Notes: generated by a model from the sequence alone, not told the origin. A stretch of 64,000 nucleotides of DNA from Echiichthys vipera (GCA_963691815.1 OY829656.1:3544910-3608909), one strand, 5' to 3'. Shown: positions 24,665 to 37,445, numbered from the stretch's first letter. A program made the numbers and translations.

Positions 24665-24780
24665 TTTTGAAGGATTTTTGCTTGAAAATTAACTTAAGTG
24701 ATAATAAACAGATTATTCTTATAGTTTCTGATCAAAGCTGCTCAGTGGAGTTAACGTGATTCCCATTTAACACAAACACA

Positions 24781-24818
<38 letters not shown>

Positions 24819-26100
24819 AACACGGCCGGGTATTCACTGACTGTTTCCATGGCAACAGCAGCATCAACAACAGTAAAAAACAAAAAACAAAAAGACGGAG
24901 CAGGAGCAGACGTTTACACTTCACAACCCGAGTCACTTCATCTAATATTAACACTGAAAGCTCTTGAGTAACCAAAGGCTGAAGGGGTTAGCATGAGCGC
25001 AGACACACGCCTTACTTTGAAATTACACAAATGAGAGGAAATGATGTCATAAGTCTGGATCATTAATGCCCCTGAACCCACCTGGACCCAGATCCTCCAA
25101 AACAAAACAAAAAAATGTGGATTTTATCGCTTCACAACGTCTTAATTGTCCCGTTTGTACCTGATGATTAAGACGTTTCATGGTTAAATCAGATTTAAGG
25201 CAAATATAAGGGATGGAAAATATTCTGAGGGTCTAAGGGGCCCCAGAGGGTCTAAGGGGCCCTAAGGATCTGAGTACCTGATGATCTGAGGGGCCCTAAA
25301 TATCTGAGGGTCTAAGGAGCCCGATGATCTGACGACCCCTGAGGGTCTGCGGGTTTTACACCCCTGAGGGTCTATAGACACATGGGGATCTGAGGGCTCT
25401 TGAAGGTAAGGGGCCCCAGAGGGTCTAAGGTCCCCTTAAAATCTGAGGAGATGAGGTCCCCTAAATATCTGAGCGTCTGAGGGTCTAAGGGGCCTGAGGG
25501 TCTGAGGACCCTTAATAATCTAAGGGTCTGAGGGTCTTAGGGGCCTGAGGGTCTGAGGGCCCCAAAATATCTAAAGGTCTGAGGATCTTAGGGGCCTGAG
25601 GGTCTGAGGACCCCAAAATATCTGAGGGTCTGAGGGCCCTGAGGTTCTGAGGGTCTTAAGGCCCTGGGGGTCTGAGGGCCCTGAGGACCCCTAAATATCT
25701 GAGGGTCTGAGGGCCCTGAGGTTCTGAGGGTCTTAGGGGCCTGAGGGTCTTAGGGCCTTGAAGGACTTAGGGCCCTGAGGATCTGAGGTTCCCTAAATAT
25801 CTGAGGGAGTTAGGGCCCTGAGGGTCCAAGGGTCTTAGGGGCCTGGGGGTCTGAGGACCCCTAAAAATCTAAGGGTCTGAGGGTCTTAGGGGCCTGAGGG
25901 TCCAAGGGTCTTAGGGGCCTGGGGGTCTGAGGACCCCTAAATATCTGAGGGTCTGAGGGCCCTGAGGGTCCGAGGGTCTTAGGGCCCTGAAGGCCCCAGA
26001 AAGTTGGTGCTTTGCCAGTAAGTAATGCAGCCTTGTGATTGGCTGTCTGGGGTGCAGGTGGATGTAATGAAGGTGTGCACGAGTCTGTGTAAAAAAAAAG
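24665..26100. repeat. 1.44-kb tandem duplication, unit 1
   Basis: Begins TTTTGAAGGATTTTTGCTTG and ends in an A-run. Unit 2 follows directly and seems identical apart from CA and A run lengths. Confidence 0.95.
25215..25995. repeat. GGGTCTGAGGACCCCTAAAT minisatellite (unit 1)
   Basis: Irregular units around GAGGGTCTGAGG and GGGCCCTGAGG. Repeated exactly inside the second duplication unit at about 26653-27433. Confidence 0.9.
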
Positions 26101-26216
26101 TTTTGAAGGATTTTTGCTTGAAAATTAACTTAAGTGATAATAAACAGATTATTCTTATAGTTTCTGATCAAAGCTGCTCAGTGGAGTTAACGTGATTCCC
26201 ATTTAACACAAACACA

Positions 26217-26256
<40 letters not shown>

Positions 26257-27536
26257 AACACGGCCGGGTATTCACTGACTGTTTCCATGGCAACAGCAGC
26301 ATCAACAACAGTAAAAAACAAAAAACAAAAAGACGGAGCAGGAGCAGACGTTTACACTTCACAACCCGAGTCACTTCATCTAATATTAACACTGAAAGCT
26401 CTTGAGTAACCAAAGGCTGAAGGGGTTAGCATGAGCGCAGACACACGCCTTACTTTGAAATTACACAAATGAGAGGAAATGATGTCATAAGTCTGGATCA
26501 TTAATGCCCCTGAACCCACCTGGACCCAGATCCTCCAAAACAAAACAAAAAAATGTGGATTTTATCGCTTCACAACGTCTTAATTGTCCCGTTTGTACCT
26601 GATGATTAAGACGTTTCATGGTTAAATCAGATTTAAGGCAAATATAAGGGATGGAAAATATTCTGAGGGTCTAAGGGGCCCCAGAGGGTCTAAGGGGCCC
26701 TAAGGATCTGAGTACCTGATGATCTGAGGGGCCCTAAATATCTGAGGGTCTAAGGAGCCCGATGATCTGACGACCCCTGAGGGTCTGCGGGTTTTACACC
26801 CCTGAGGGTCTATAGACACATGGGGATCTGAGGGCTCTTGAAGGTAAGGGGCCCCAGAGGGTCTAAGGTCCCCTTAAAATCTGAGGAGATGAGGTCCCCT
26901 AAATATCTGAGCGTCTGAGGGTCTAAGGGGCCTGAGGGTCTGAGGACCCTTAATAATCTAAGGGTCTGAGGGTCTTAGGGGCCTGAGGGTCTGAGGGCCC
27001 CAAAATATCTAAAGGTCTGAGGATCTTAGGGGCCTGAGGGTCTGAGGACCCCAAAATATCTGAGGGTCTGAGGGCCCTGAGGTTCTGAGGGTCTTAAGGC
27101 CCTGGGGGTCTGAGGGCCCTGAGGACCCCTAAATATCTGAGGGTCTGAGGGCCCTGAGGTTCTGAGGGTCTTAGGGGCCTGAGGGTCTTAGGGCCTTGAA
27201 GGACTTAGGGCCCTGAGGATCTGAGGTTCCCTAAATATCTGAGGGAGTTAGGGCCCTGAGGGTCCAAGGGTCTTAGGGGCCTGGGGGTCTGAGGACCCCT
27301 AAAAATCTAAGGGTCTGAGGGTCTTAGGGGCCTGAGGGTCCAAGGGTCTTAGGGGCCTGGGGGTCTGAGGACCCCTAAATATCTGAGGGTCTGAGGGCCC
27401 TGAGGGTCCGAGGGTCTTAGGGCCCTGAAGGCCCCAGAAAGTTGGTGCTTTGCCAGTAAGTAATGCAGCCTTGTGATTGGCTGTCTGGGGTGCAGGTGGA
27501 TGTAATGAAGGTGTGCACGAGTCTGTGTAAAAAAAA
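26101..27536. repeat. 1.44-kb tandem duplication, unit 2
   Basis: Repeats unit 1 at an offset of 1436 bp, growing to 1438 bp after the CA run. It abuts the tjap1 CpG-rich promoter region. Confidence 0.95.
26653..27433. repeat. GGGTCTGAGGACCCCTAAAT minisatellite (unit 2)
   Basis: Second copy of the 25215-25995 array. Confidence 0.9.
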
Positions 27537-27914
27537 AAAAACACGCACGGGCACGCGCACACTCTGAATGATTCAGTGTCTCTCCACTAAAAGCACGGGA
27601 GGGTTAATGCAGCCCTCGGTGCTGTCTCACAGGCGAGCCGGGAAAACACCACCAACACACCGGGGCTGTGTCCGCCCGACACCCGCCCGACACCGGCCCG
27701 ACCGGTCCCTGACCACCACACCGGCACCAGGCCCCGTCAGTCCCGGTAAACACCGAGATAAACCCGCTCAGACTCAGCTGCGGGTCTGACCGTGGCCCAG
27801 TTCACCACCCAAAACTGTCACACACCGACCGACACCGAACAAAACCGAGTCATCAGAGCCGGTTCACCTGCACACACTCCTCCGGTGCTACAGCTAACCC
27901 GGGTCAGCGCTTAC

Positions 27915-28250
27915 CTGTGAGGCCGGGCAGCGCGGCTCGATCCGGGTTATCTCCACAAACAAGTCCCGCAGGGCGGAGCGGAGATGAAACTTTAGCCGGA
28001 GCTCCGGTCTGCTCCTCCGGTGGGGCGGAGAGGGAGAAGAGGGAGGGGAGGGGAAGGGGGGCTCAAACCGATCCGGTGGGGGAGCGCTGGGGTCCGCCGG
28101 AGAGGAGATCCGGAGAAGCAGCAGCGGGCGGGAGGAGGAGAGGGAGCCGGCTGAGGCGCTCCGACCGACGGGAGAAAATCCACTCAGAGCCGCTCGGATA
28201 AAGTTGATCTGCTGCCCTGCTCAGCTGTCGCCATCTTTACCCGCGGGGCA
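27915..28250 (-). promoter_or_regulatory. tjap1: tjap1 CpG-rich promoter and non-coding first exon
   Basis: GC- and CpG-rich DNA (about 27640-28330) ends on the minus strand in CCTCACAG|GTAAGC, a consensus donor at 27915. Near the inferred start, AAGATGGCGAC at 28227-28237 fits the YY1 site typical of vertebrate core promoters just downstream of transcription starts. It also opens a 16-codon upstream reading frame (28234-28184). Assignment to tjap1 rests on orientation and on the downstream chain of non-coding exons. The exact start site is inferred. Confidence 0.6.
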
Positions 28251-28377
28251 TGACGGGTAATCCTTAGGAATCCCGACCCCCCCGCTCCTCCATCCGTTAC
28301 TCCGGTGCGCGTCCTGCGTGCTGACGTCACACACCTAAATCTGTTGTATTGGAGTTACAGGTGGAGCACTCTCTGTA

Positions 28378-29755
28378 GACGACAAAAGGAGACGGTTAAG
28401 TTTAGTCACTAAAGGAGACGGTTGAGTTTAGACGACAAAAGGAGACGGTTAAGTTTAGACGACAAAAGGAGACGGTTAAGTTTAGACGACAAAAGAAGAC
28501 GGTTGAGTTTAGACGACAAAAGGTGACGGTTAAGTTTAGACAACTAAAGGTGACGGTTAAGTTAAGTCGACAAATGGTGACTATTAAGTTAAGACGACAA
28601 AAGCAGACGTTAAGTTTAGACGACAAAAGAAAACGGTTAAGTTTAGACGACAAAAGGAGACGGTTAAGTTTAGACGACTAAAGGAGACGGTTAAGTTAAG
28701 TCGAAAAACGATGACGCTTAAGTTTAGAAAAAAAAAGGTGACGGTTAAGTTAAGTCGACAAAAGGTGACAATTAAGTTAAGACGACAAAAGGAGACGGTT
28801 AAGTTTAGACGACTAAAGGAGACGGTTAAGTTTAGACGACTAAAGGAGACGGTTAAGTTTAGACGACAAAAGGAGACGGTTAAGTTTAGACGACTAAAGG
28901 AAACGTTTAAGTTTAGACGACCAAATGTGACGGTTAAGTTTAGATGACTATAGTTGACGGTTAAGTTTAGACGACTAAAGGAGACGGTTAAGTTTAGACG
29001 ACTAAAGGAGACGGTTAAGTTTAGACGACAAAAGAAGACGGTAAGTTTAGACAACTAAAGGAGACGGTTAAGTTTGGACGACAAAAGGAGACGGTTAAGT
29101 TTAGACGACTAAAGGAAACGTTTAAGTTTAGACGACCAAATGTGACGGTTAAGTTTAGACGACTAAAGGTGACGGTTAAGTTTAGACGACCAAAGGAGAC
29201 GGTTAAGTTTAGACTATTAAAGGTGACGGTTAAGTTTAGACACCTAAGGGAAACGGTTAAGTTTAGACGACCAAAGGAGAGGGTTAAGTTTAGACTATTA
29301 AAGTTGACGGTTAAGTTTAGATGACTAAATGAGACGGTTAGGTTTAGACGACAAAAGGAGACGTTTAAGTTTAGACGATAAAAGGTGACTTAAGTTTAGA
29401 CGACTAATGGAGACGGTTAAGTTAGACGACAAAAGGTGACGTTTAAGTTTAGTCAACAGAAGGTGATGGTTAAGTTTAGTCGACTAAAGGTGACGGTTAA
29501 GTTTAGATGACAAAAGGAGATGGTTAAGTTTAGTCGACTAAAGGTGACGGTTAAGTTTAGATGACAAAAGGAGATGGTTAAGTTAAGTCGACTAAAGGTG
29601 ACGGTTAAGTTTAGACGACTAAAGGTGACGGTTAAGTTTAGTAGACTAAAGGTGACGGTTAAGTTTAGTAGACTAAAGGTGACGGTTAAGTTTAGACGAC
29701 TAAAGGTGACTGTTAAGTTTAGACGACTAAAGGAGACGGTTAAGTTAGACGATGT
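28378..29755. repeat. 27-bp minisatellite near the tjap1 promoter
   Basis: About 50 copies of a 27-bp unit, GACGGTTAAGTTTAGACGAC plus TAAAGGT, with AGGAGACGG/AGGTGACGG variants. It begins about 130 bp upstream of the inferred tjap1 start. Frames reading TVKFRRLKE are period artefacts. Confidence 0.95.
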
Positions 29756-29759
29756 TTTT

Positions 29760-30690
29760 GATTAAGCATACTAAAGAAGACTCTTTAGAAAAGTTGATAA
29801 TTTGGACAAAAAACAACAATAAAATACACAAATTGTGAACCACAAAGTCTTACATGTTTTAAAATGTTGTGATTTGTGTGTATTTTTGATGTTGTTTTTT
29901 GTCAAAATTAACTTTTCTAAAGAGACCTTTAGTTTAGTGAGTTTAGTTCTATTTTGCTTTAATAATCTGAGTCTGCAGAGTAACTTAAGTCATAAAATAG
30001 ATGTAGTCTAGTAAAAAAGTACAGTATTTGCCCCTGAGATGTAACAATAAGTGAGAAATTCAACCTGCGATACATCACCTCCTGCTGGCATCAGAACACA
30101 CTGTTCATCAAGTTAAATTGAATTAAATTAAACTAAATTAAATTAAATTTAACTAAATTAAATTGAATTAAACTAAATTAAACTAAATTAAAATACTCAA
30201 ATTAAATGAACTCAAATTAAAATACATTGAATTAAGTTAAATCTAAAAACAAGCTAGCCTAAAAATTAAATTAAAACAAGCTGGCCTACTGTTATTGATC
30301 ATTAGCCTAATCTACAGTTTAAGTGATTTACCAGGGTTGTGAACGTGACCGGCTGCAGCCCGATTCGCTAATGCTAATGCTAGTTTGACAAGTGCTGCTG
30401 TCGTCATTGTGTCGTCAGAAGTCAAACTAAGTGGATAAAATATCCTCCACCGTCCGCGAGGTGTTTTCATCCAAACCTCTGGGAAAATACGCAGATTTAA
30501 CGCGGCGAAGTTCGCTAACTGCTAACTGTTAGCGGCTAGCTGTTAGCTGCTAGCCTTTAGTCGCTAGCTGTTACCTGCTAACTGTTAGCTGTTAACTGCC
30601 AACTGTTAGCCCGTCAGAGACGTTTCTGCAGATGGAGGAGGTTACCTTGGCAACAGCAGGAGGATTCAAACATGAAGGCAGCAGGACAAC
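29760..30690. other. intergenic; AATTA and TTAGC repeats, no gene
   Basis: Contains an AATTAAACTAAATTA-type tract (30107-30240) and a degenerate CTGTTAGCTGCTAG array (30515-30612). No coding signal. Confidence 0.55.
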
Positions 30691-30699
30691 AAGCTACAG

Positions 30700-33600
30700 G
30701 TCTGTTTATTTACCTGTCTGTCTGTTTGTTCACCTGTCTGTCTGTTTATTCACCTGTCTGTCTGTTTATTCACCTGTCTGTCTGTTTATTCACCTGTCTG
30801 TCTGTTTATTCACCTGTCTGTCTGTTTATTCACCTGTCTGTCTGTTTGTTCACCTGTCTGTCTGTCTGTTTATTCACATGTCTGTCTGTTTATTCACCTG
30901 TCTGTCTGTTTGTTCACCTGTCTGTCTGTTTATTCACCTGTCTGTTTGTTCACCTGTCTGTCTGTTTATCACCTGTCTGTCTGTTTATTCACCTGTCTGT
31001 TTATTCACATGTCTGTTTGTTTGTTCACCTGTCTGTCTGCTTATTCACCTGTCTGTCTGTTTATCACCTGTCTGTCTGTTTATTCACCTGTCTGTTTATT
31101 CACCTGTCTGTTTGTTTGTTCACCTGTCTGTCTGCTTATTCACCTGTCTGTCTGTTTATTCACCTGTCTGTCTGTTTATTCACCTGTCTTTCTGTTTATT
31201 CACCTGTCTGTGTGTTTATTCACCTGTCTGTCTGTTTATTCACCTGTCTGTCAGTTTGTTCACCTGTCTGTCTGTTTATTCACCTGTCTGTCTGTTTGTT
31301 TACCTGTCTGTCTGTGTATTCACCTGTCTGTCTGTTTATTCACCTGTCTGTCTGTGTGTTCACCTGTCTGTCTGTGTGTTCACCTGTCTGTCTGTTTATT
31401 CACCTGTCTGTCTGTTTATCGCCTGTCTGTCTGTTTATTCACCTGTCTGTTTATTCACCTGTCTGTTTGTTTGTTCACCTGTCTGTCTGCTTATTCACCT
31501 GTCTGTCTGTTTATTCACCTGTCTGTCTGTTTATTCACCTGTCTGTCTGTTTGTTCACCTGTCTGTCTGTTTATTCACCTGTCTGTCTGTTTATTCACCT
31601 GTCTGTCTGTTTATTCACCTGTCTGTCTGTTTATTCACCTGTCTGTCTGTTTATTCACCTGTCTGTCTGTTTGTTCACCTGTCTGTCTGTCTGTTTATTC
31701 ACATGTCTGTCTGTTTATTCACCTGTCTGTCTGTTTGTTCACCTGTCTGTCTGTTTATTCACCTGTCTGTTTGTTCACCTGTCTGTCTGTTTATCACCTG
31801 TCTGTCTGTTTATTCACCTGTCTGTTTATTCACATGTCTGTTTGTTTGTTCACCTGTCTGTCTGCTTATTCACCTGTCTGTCTGTTTATCACCTGTCTGT
31901 CTGTTTATTCACCTGTCTGTTTATTCACCTGTCTGTTTGTTTGTTCACCTGTCTGTCTGCTTATTCACCTGTCTGTCTGTTTATTCACCTGTCTGTCTGT
32001 TTATTCACCTGTCTTTCTGTTTATTCACCTGTCTGTGTGTTTATTCACCTGTCTGTCTGTTTATTCACCTGTCTGTCAGTTTGTTCACCTGTCTGTCTGT
32101 TTATTCACCTGTCTGTCTGTTTGTTTACCTGTCTGTCTGTGTATTCACCTGTCTGTCTGTTTATTCACCTGTCTGTCTGTGTGTTCACCTGTCTGTCTGT
32201 GTGTTCACCTGTCTGTCTGTTTATTCACCTGTCTGTCTGTTTATCGCCTGTCTGTCTGTTTATTCACCTGTCTGTTTATTCACCTGTCTGTTTGTTTGTT
32301 CACCTGTCTGTCTGCTTATTCACCTGTCTGTCTGTTTATTCACCTGTCTGTCTGTTTATTCACCTGTCTTTCTGTTTATTCACCTGTCTGTGTGTTTATT
32401 CACCTGTCTGTCTGTTTATTCACCTGTCTGTCAGTTTGTTCACCTGTCTGTCTGTTTATTCACCTGTCTGTCTGTTTATTCACCTGTCTGTCTGTGTGTT
32501 CACCTGTCTGTCTGTGTGTTCACCTGTCTGTCTGTTTATTCACCTGTCTGTTTATTTACCTGTCTGTCTGTGTATTCACCTGTCTGTCTGTTTATTCACC
32601 TGTCTGTCTGTGTGTTCACCTGTCTGTCTGTGTGTTCACCTGTCTGTCTGTTTATTCACCTGTCTGTCTGTGTGTTCACCTGTCTGTCTGTTTGTTCACC
32701 TGTCTGTTTATTCACCTGTCTGTCTGTTTATTCACCTGTCTGTTTATTCACCTGTCTGTCTGTTTATTCACCTGTCTGTCTGTCTGTTTATTCACCTGTC
32801 TGTCTGTTTATTCACCTGTCTGTTTATTCACCTGTCTGTCTGTTTATTCACCTGTCTGTCTGTTTATTCACCTGTCTGTTTATTAACCTGTCTGTCTGTT
32901 TATTCACCTGTCTGTCTGTTTATTCACCTGTCTGTCTGTCTGTTTATTCACCTGTCTGTCTGTTTATTCACCTGTCTGTCTGTTTATTCACCTGTCTGTC
33001 TGTTTATTCACCTGTCTGTTTATTCACCTGTCTGTTTGTTTATTCACCTGTCTGTCTGTTTGTTCACCTGTCTGTCTGTTTGTTCACCTGTCTGTCTGTT
33101 TATTCACCTGTCTGTCTGTTTATTCACCTGTCTGTCTGTTTGTTCACCTGTCTGTCTGTTTATTCACCTGTCTGTCTGTTTATTCACCTGTCTGTCTGTT
33201 TATTCACCTGTCTGTTTATTCACATGTCTGTTTGTTTGTTCACCTGTCTGTTTATTCACCTGTCCGTCTGTTTGTTCACCTGTCTGTCTGTTTGTTCACC
33301 TGTCTGTCTGTTTATTCACCTGTCTGTCTGTTTGTTCACCTGTCTGTCTGTTTATTCACCTGTCCGTCTGTTTATTCACCTGTCTGTTTATTCACCTGTC
33401 TGTCTGTTTATTCACCTGTCTGTCTGTTTGTTCACCTGTCTGTCTGTTTATTCACCTGTCTGTCTGTTTGTTCACCTGTCTGTCTGTTTGTTCACCTGTC
33501 TGTCTGTTTATTCACCTGTCTGTCTGTTTATTCACCTGTCTGTCTGTTTGTTCACCTGTCTGTCTGTTTATTCACCTGTCTGTCTGTTTATTCACCTGTC

Positions 33601-34615
33601 TGTCTGTTTATTCACCTGTCTGTCTGTTTATTCACCTGTCTGTCTGTTTATTCACCTGTCTGTCTGTTTATTCACCTGTCTGTCTGTTTGTTCACCTGTC
33701 TGTCTGTTTGTTCACCTGTCTGTCTGTTTATTCACCTGTCTGTCTGTTTATTCACCTGTCTGTCTGTTTGTTCACCTGTCTGTCTGTTTGTTCACCTGTC
33801 TGTTTATTCACCTGTCCGTCTGTTTATTCACCTGTCTGTTTATTCACCTGTCTGTCTGTTTATTCACCTGTCTGTCTGTTTGTTCACCTGTCTGTCTGTT
33901 TGTTCACCTGTCTGTCTGTTTATTCACCTGTCTGTCTGTTTATTCACCTGTCTGTCTGTTTGTTCACCTGTCTGTCTGTTTGTTCACCTGTCTGTCTGTT
34001 TATTCACCTGTCTGTCTGTTTATTCACCTGTCTGTCTGTTTATTCACCTGTCTGTCTGTTTATTCACCTGTCTGTTTATTCACATGTCTGTTTGTTTGTT
34101 CACCTGTCTGTCTGCTTATTCACCTGTCTGTCTGTTTATTCACCTGTCTGTTTATTCACCTGTCTGTCTGTTTATTCACCTGTCTGTTTATTCACCTGAC
34201 TGTCTGTTTATTCACCTGTCTGTCTGTTTGTTCACCTGTCTGTCTGTTTGTTCACCTGTCTGTCTGTTTATTCACCTGTCTGTCTGTTTATTCACCTGTC
34301 TGTCTGTTTGTTCACCTGTCTGTCTGTTTATTCACCTGTCTGTCTGTTTATTCACCTGTCTGTCTGTTTATTCACCTGTCTGTTTGTTTGTTCACCTGTC
34401 TGTCTGTTTATTCACCTGTCTGTCTGTTTATTCACCTGTCTGTCTGTTTATTCACCTGTCTGTCTGTCTGTTTATTCACCTGTCTGTCTGTTTATTCACC
34501 TGTCTGTCTGTTTGTTCACCTGTCTGTCTGTTTATTCACCTGTCTGTCTGTTTATTCACCTGTCTTTCTGTCTGTTTATTCACCTGTCTGTCTGTTTGTT
34601 CACCTGTCTGTCTTT
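30700..34615. repeat. 3.9-kb CACCTGTCTGTCTGTTTATT array
   Basis: About 200 copies of a 20-bp unit, CACCTGTCTGTCTGTTTATT, with 16-, 19- and 24-bp variants and TTTGTT substitutions. All three plus frames stay open for hundreds of codons because the unit lacks plus-strand stops. Not coding. Confidence 0.98.
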
Positions 34616-34958
34616 AACCTGTTGTTTGAAGGATATTTTACTCTGTTCTCTATAAAGCACTGTTCTCTTTAGTGAGTTAGTCCTTGGATGAGCGTGCACA
34701 TTATCACCCGTACCTGCCTTCCTTGTATTATGTTGATGCACAGAATTACAAATAAATGATTTGTCCGGTCTGTGCGTCCTGAGCCCAGACTCCATTTTAA
34801 GAGGAGCAACTTAGAACAAGCTGAGGTTACTGTATTAACCTACTTTTGCTTGATCTCAGAGCATTTTTACTTATACTTTAGTTAAAGTACAAATATGTCA
34901 AAATATTTCACAGACATGCAGGCAGACAATGGTCAATAGATGGCAGTAAGGTCAAGAG

Positions 34959-35121
<163 letters not shown>

Positions 35122-35195
35122 AGCCACCTACCAAACTCTGTACAATTTTATTCTATTTAAAGAAAAATAAAGCATTTTTAATTATTGATTTACCA

Positions 35196-36195
35196 AGGTT
35201 CCCTACAGTCCCTCAGTTCTGTCTGCAGGTGAGTTGTGTTAGTGTCCCTCAGTTCTGTCTGCAGGTAACTTGTTGTGTTATTGTCCCTCAGTTCTGTCTG
35301 AAGGTGAGTTGTGTTAGTGTCCTTCAGTTCTGTCTGCAGGTGGGTTGTGTTAGTGTCCCTCAGTTCTGTCTGCAGGTGGGTTGTGTTAGTGTCCTTCAGT
35401 TCTGTCTGCAGGTGAGTTGTTGTGTTAGTGTCCCTCAGTTCTGTCTGCAGGTGAGTTGTTGCGTTAGTGTCCCTCAGTTCTGTCTACAGGTGAGTTGTAG
35501 TTGTGTTAGTGTCCCTCAATTCTGTCTGCAGGTGAGTTGTTGTGTTAGTGTCCCTCAGTTCTGTCTGCAGGTGAGTTGTAGTTGTGTTAGTGTCCCTCAG
35601 TCGTGTCTGCAGGTGAGTTGTTGCGTTAGTGTCCCTCAGTTCTGTCTGCAGGTGAGTTGTGTTAGTGTCCCTCAGTTGTGTCTGCAGGTGAGTTGTGTTA
35701 GTGTCCCCCAGTTCTGTCTGCAGGTGGGTTGTGTTAGTGTCCCTCAGTTCTGTCTGCAGGTGAGTTGTTTTGTTAGTGTCCCTCAGTTGTGTCTGCAGGT
35801 GGGTTGTGTTAGTGTCCCTCAGTTCTGTCTGCAGGTGAGTTGTTGTGTTAGTGTCCCTCAGTCGTGTCTGCAGGTGGGTTGTGTTGGTGTCCCTCAGTTC
35901 TGTCTGCAGGTGAGTTGTTTTGTTAGTGTCCCTCAGTTCTGTCTGCAGGTGAGTTGTTTTGTTAGTGTCCCTCAGTTCTATCTGCAGGTGAGTTGTTGTG
36001 TTAGTGTCCCTCAGTTCTGTCTGCAGGTGAGTTGTTGTGTTATTGTCCCTCAGTTCTATCTGCAGGTGAGTTGTTGTGTTAGTGTCCCTCAGTTCTGTCT
36101 GCAGGTGAGTTGTTGTGTTAATGTCCCTCAGTTCTGTCTGCAGGTAAGTTGTCATGTCAGTGTCCCTCAGTTTTGTCTGCAGGTGAGTTGTTGTG
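35196..36195 (+). repeat. 36-39-bp minisatellite carrying a splice-junction-like motif
   Basis: About 27 copies of a unit containing CCCTCAGTTCTGTCTGCAG directly followed by GTGAGTTG and TTGTGTTA. It forms a long frame reading VPQFCLQVS by chance of period. Confidence 0.95.
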
Positions 36196-36199
36196 TCCA

Positions 36200-36507
36200 C
36201 AGAGTGTTTCTGTCTGAATTTGTCTTTGTGTTTACACTTAAACACTGTGATAGATACAGTGATGTTTAATGTGTCAACACACCAGGAGTGACTGACTGAG
36301 GATGCGGGACGTAAAGGAAAAAAACATCCAAATATATTAAAAGAAAAAATAAACTTTATTAAAAAAAATAATACAAATTAAATTATATCTTTGCATCTTA
36401 TTCAGCGCACAAGGCCACAGTTTGTTTATGAGGTGCATGATGGGACATCTGTATGAAGGACCACCTGAGACATGACTTTTCTGTCTTTATGCAACCAATC
36501 AAATCAC

Positions 36508-36579
<72 letters not shown>

Positions 36580-37020
36580 CTGTTGAGCAGATTATCGTCT
36601 CCCTGCAGAACGGAAAGACGAAGACAATGTACAGCTGCTCCACAACAATGCAGATCCCCCCTCTGTCCTCTGATATGAGAGCTATGGGAGTAATGGGAGG
36701 TATGGAGAACATGCCACTGGTTTGAGTCCCGGCAGCTGCCGGTGTCCCTCTGACATGTTTCAAAAGCAGAATCAAAAAGCTCAGATAAGAAGAAGCTGCA
36801 GTCAGACTTCTCCGAGCGGATCGATACTGATCAATAACTTCGTCTGATACTGACGACCGATTGGTTCCTGCTTTTAAAACAGTGCCCCCGTTCAGACCTG
36901 AATGCACCCAGGACTGCACCGCGTTGAGATCCAGTCACTCAGACCACGTTTGGAGGTGGTCTGGGAGTGTGTCCCTCACATTTGGTTCCCATTAGTACCC
37001 TTTTTCAGTACTCAATTCTC
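36200..37020. other. intergenic, no gene recognised
   Basis: Includes a CA microsatellite (36506-36578). The rest shows no exon-like frame. Confidence 0.5.
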
Positions 37021-37024
37021 TCTG

Positions 37025-37445
37025 AAATAACCAACAGCGTAGTTAGTGAACCCAGAGTTTATTAAAAGAGTGTTTTAAAGACTTACCTACTGGCCCCTGT
37101 ACCAGCTCCTCTCATAGTAAAGTCCATTACAGTGGATTACCAAAGTCAATCCCAAAGGAAGGAGCCCATTGATGCTTTGTTTTGGGTGTAGGGACTCTTC
37201 TCATGCTGCTGCAGAGGTTTGCTGTTATTTTCAGCAGCATTAGTGGTTAAAAAAGACCTTTGAATGCCTTCACCGTACTGCCCCGAGCTAATCACTGTTA
37301 GCCACGTCCGGCTGTTAGCAACTCTCCCGGATTTCTCCGTTAATAGTTCTTAAACAAAAAAAACCCCTTGACCTCGATGCTTATTTTATGTATGTAAGTG
37401 CCGAAAAAGACAATGGGATGATTTTACGCCAGAATTACACTTTAA
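37025..37445. repeat. dispersed repeat family R2, copy with internal inversion
   Basis: The left part (about 37030-37175) is the reverse complement of 51130-51275. The right part (from GTAGGGACTCTTCTCATGC) runs forward and matches 51290-51400 and 61000-61225. Family not identified. Confidence 0.75.

Noticed and set aside
27917..28201. 94-codon plus-strand frame in the CpG island
   Set aside because: High GC removes stops. The interval is better explained as the tjap1 first exon and promoter.
28402..29765. TVKFRRLKE-type frames
   Set aside because: Period-27 minisatellite artefact.
30700..34615. CRISPR-like array
   Set aside because: Units are contiguous with no unique spacers, and the genome is eukaryotic.
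30632..34672. Open frames of 1346, 1175 and 658 codons in all three plus frames
   Set aside because: They are translations of the stop-free CACCTGTCTGTCTGTTTATT array. Three overlapping open frames of the same repeat and no splice or family evidence exclude a gene.
35229..36269. 346-codon frame (plus) and 253-codon frame (minus) of short peptide repeats
   Set aside because: Minisatellite with units of 36 or 39 bp, divisible by three. No family resemblance.
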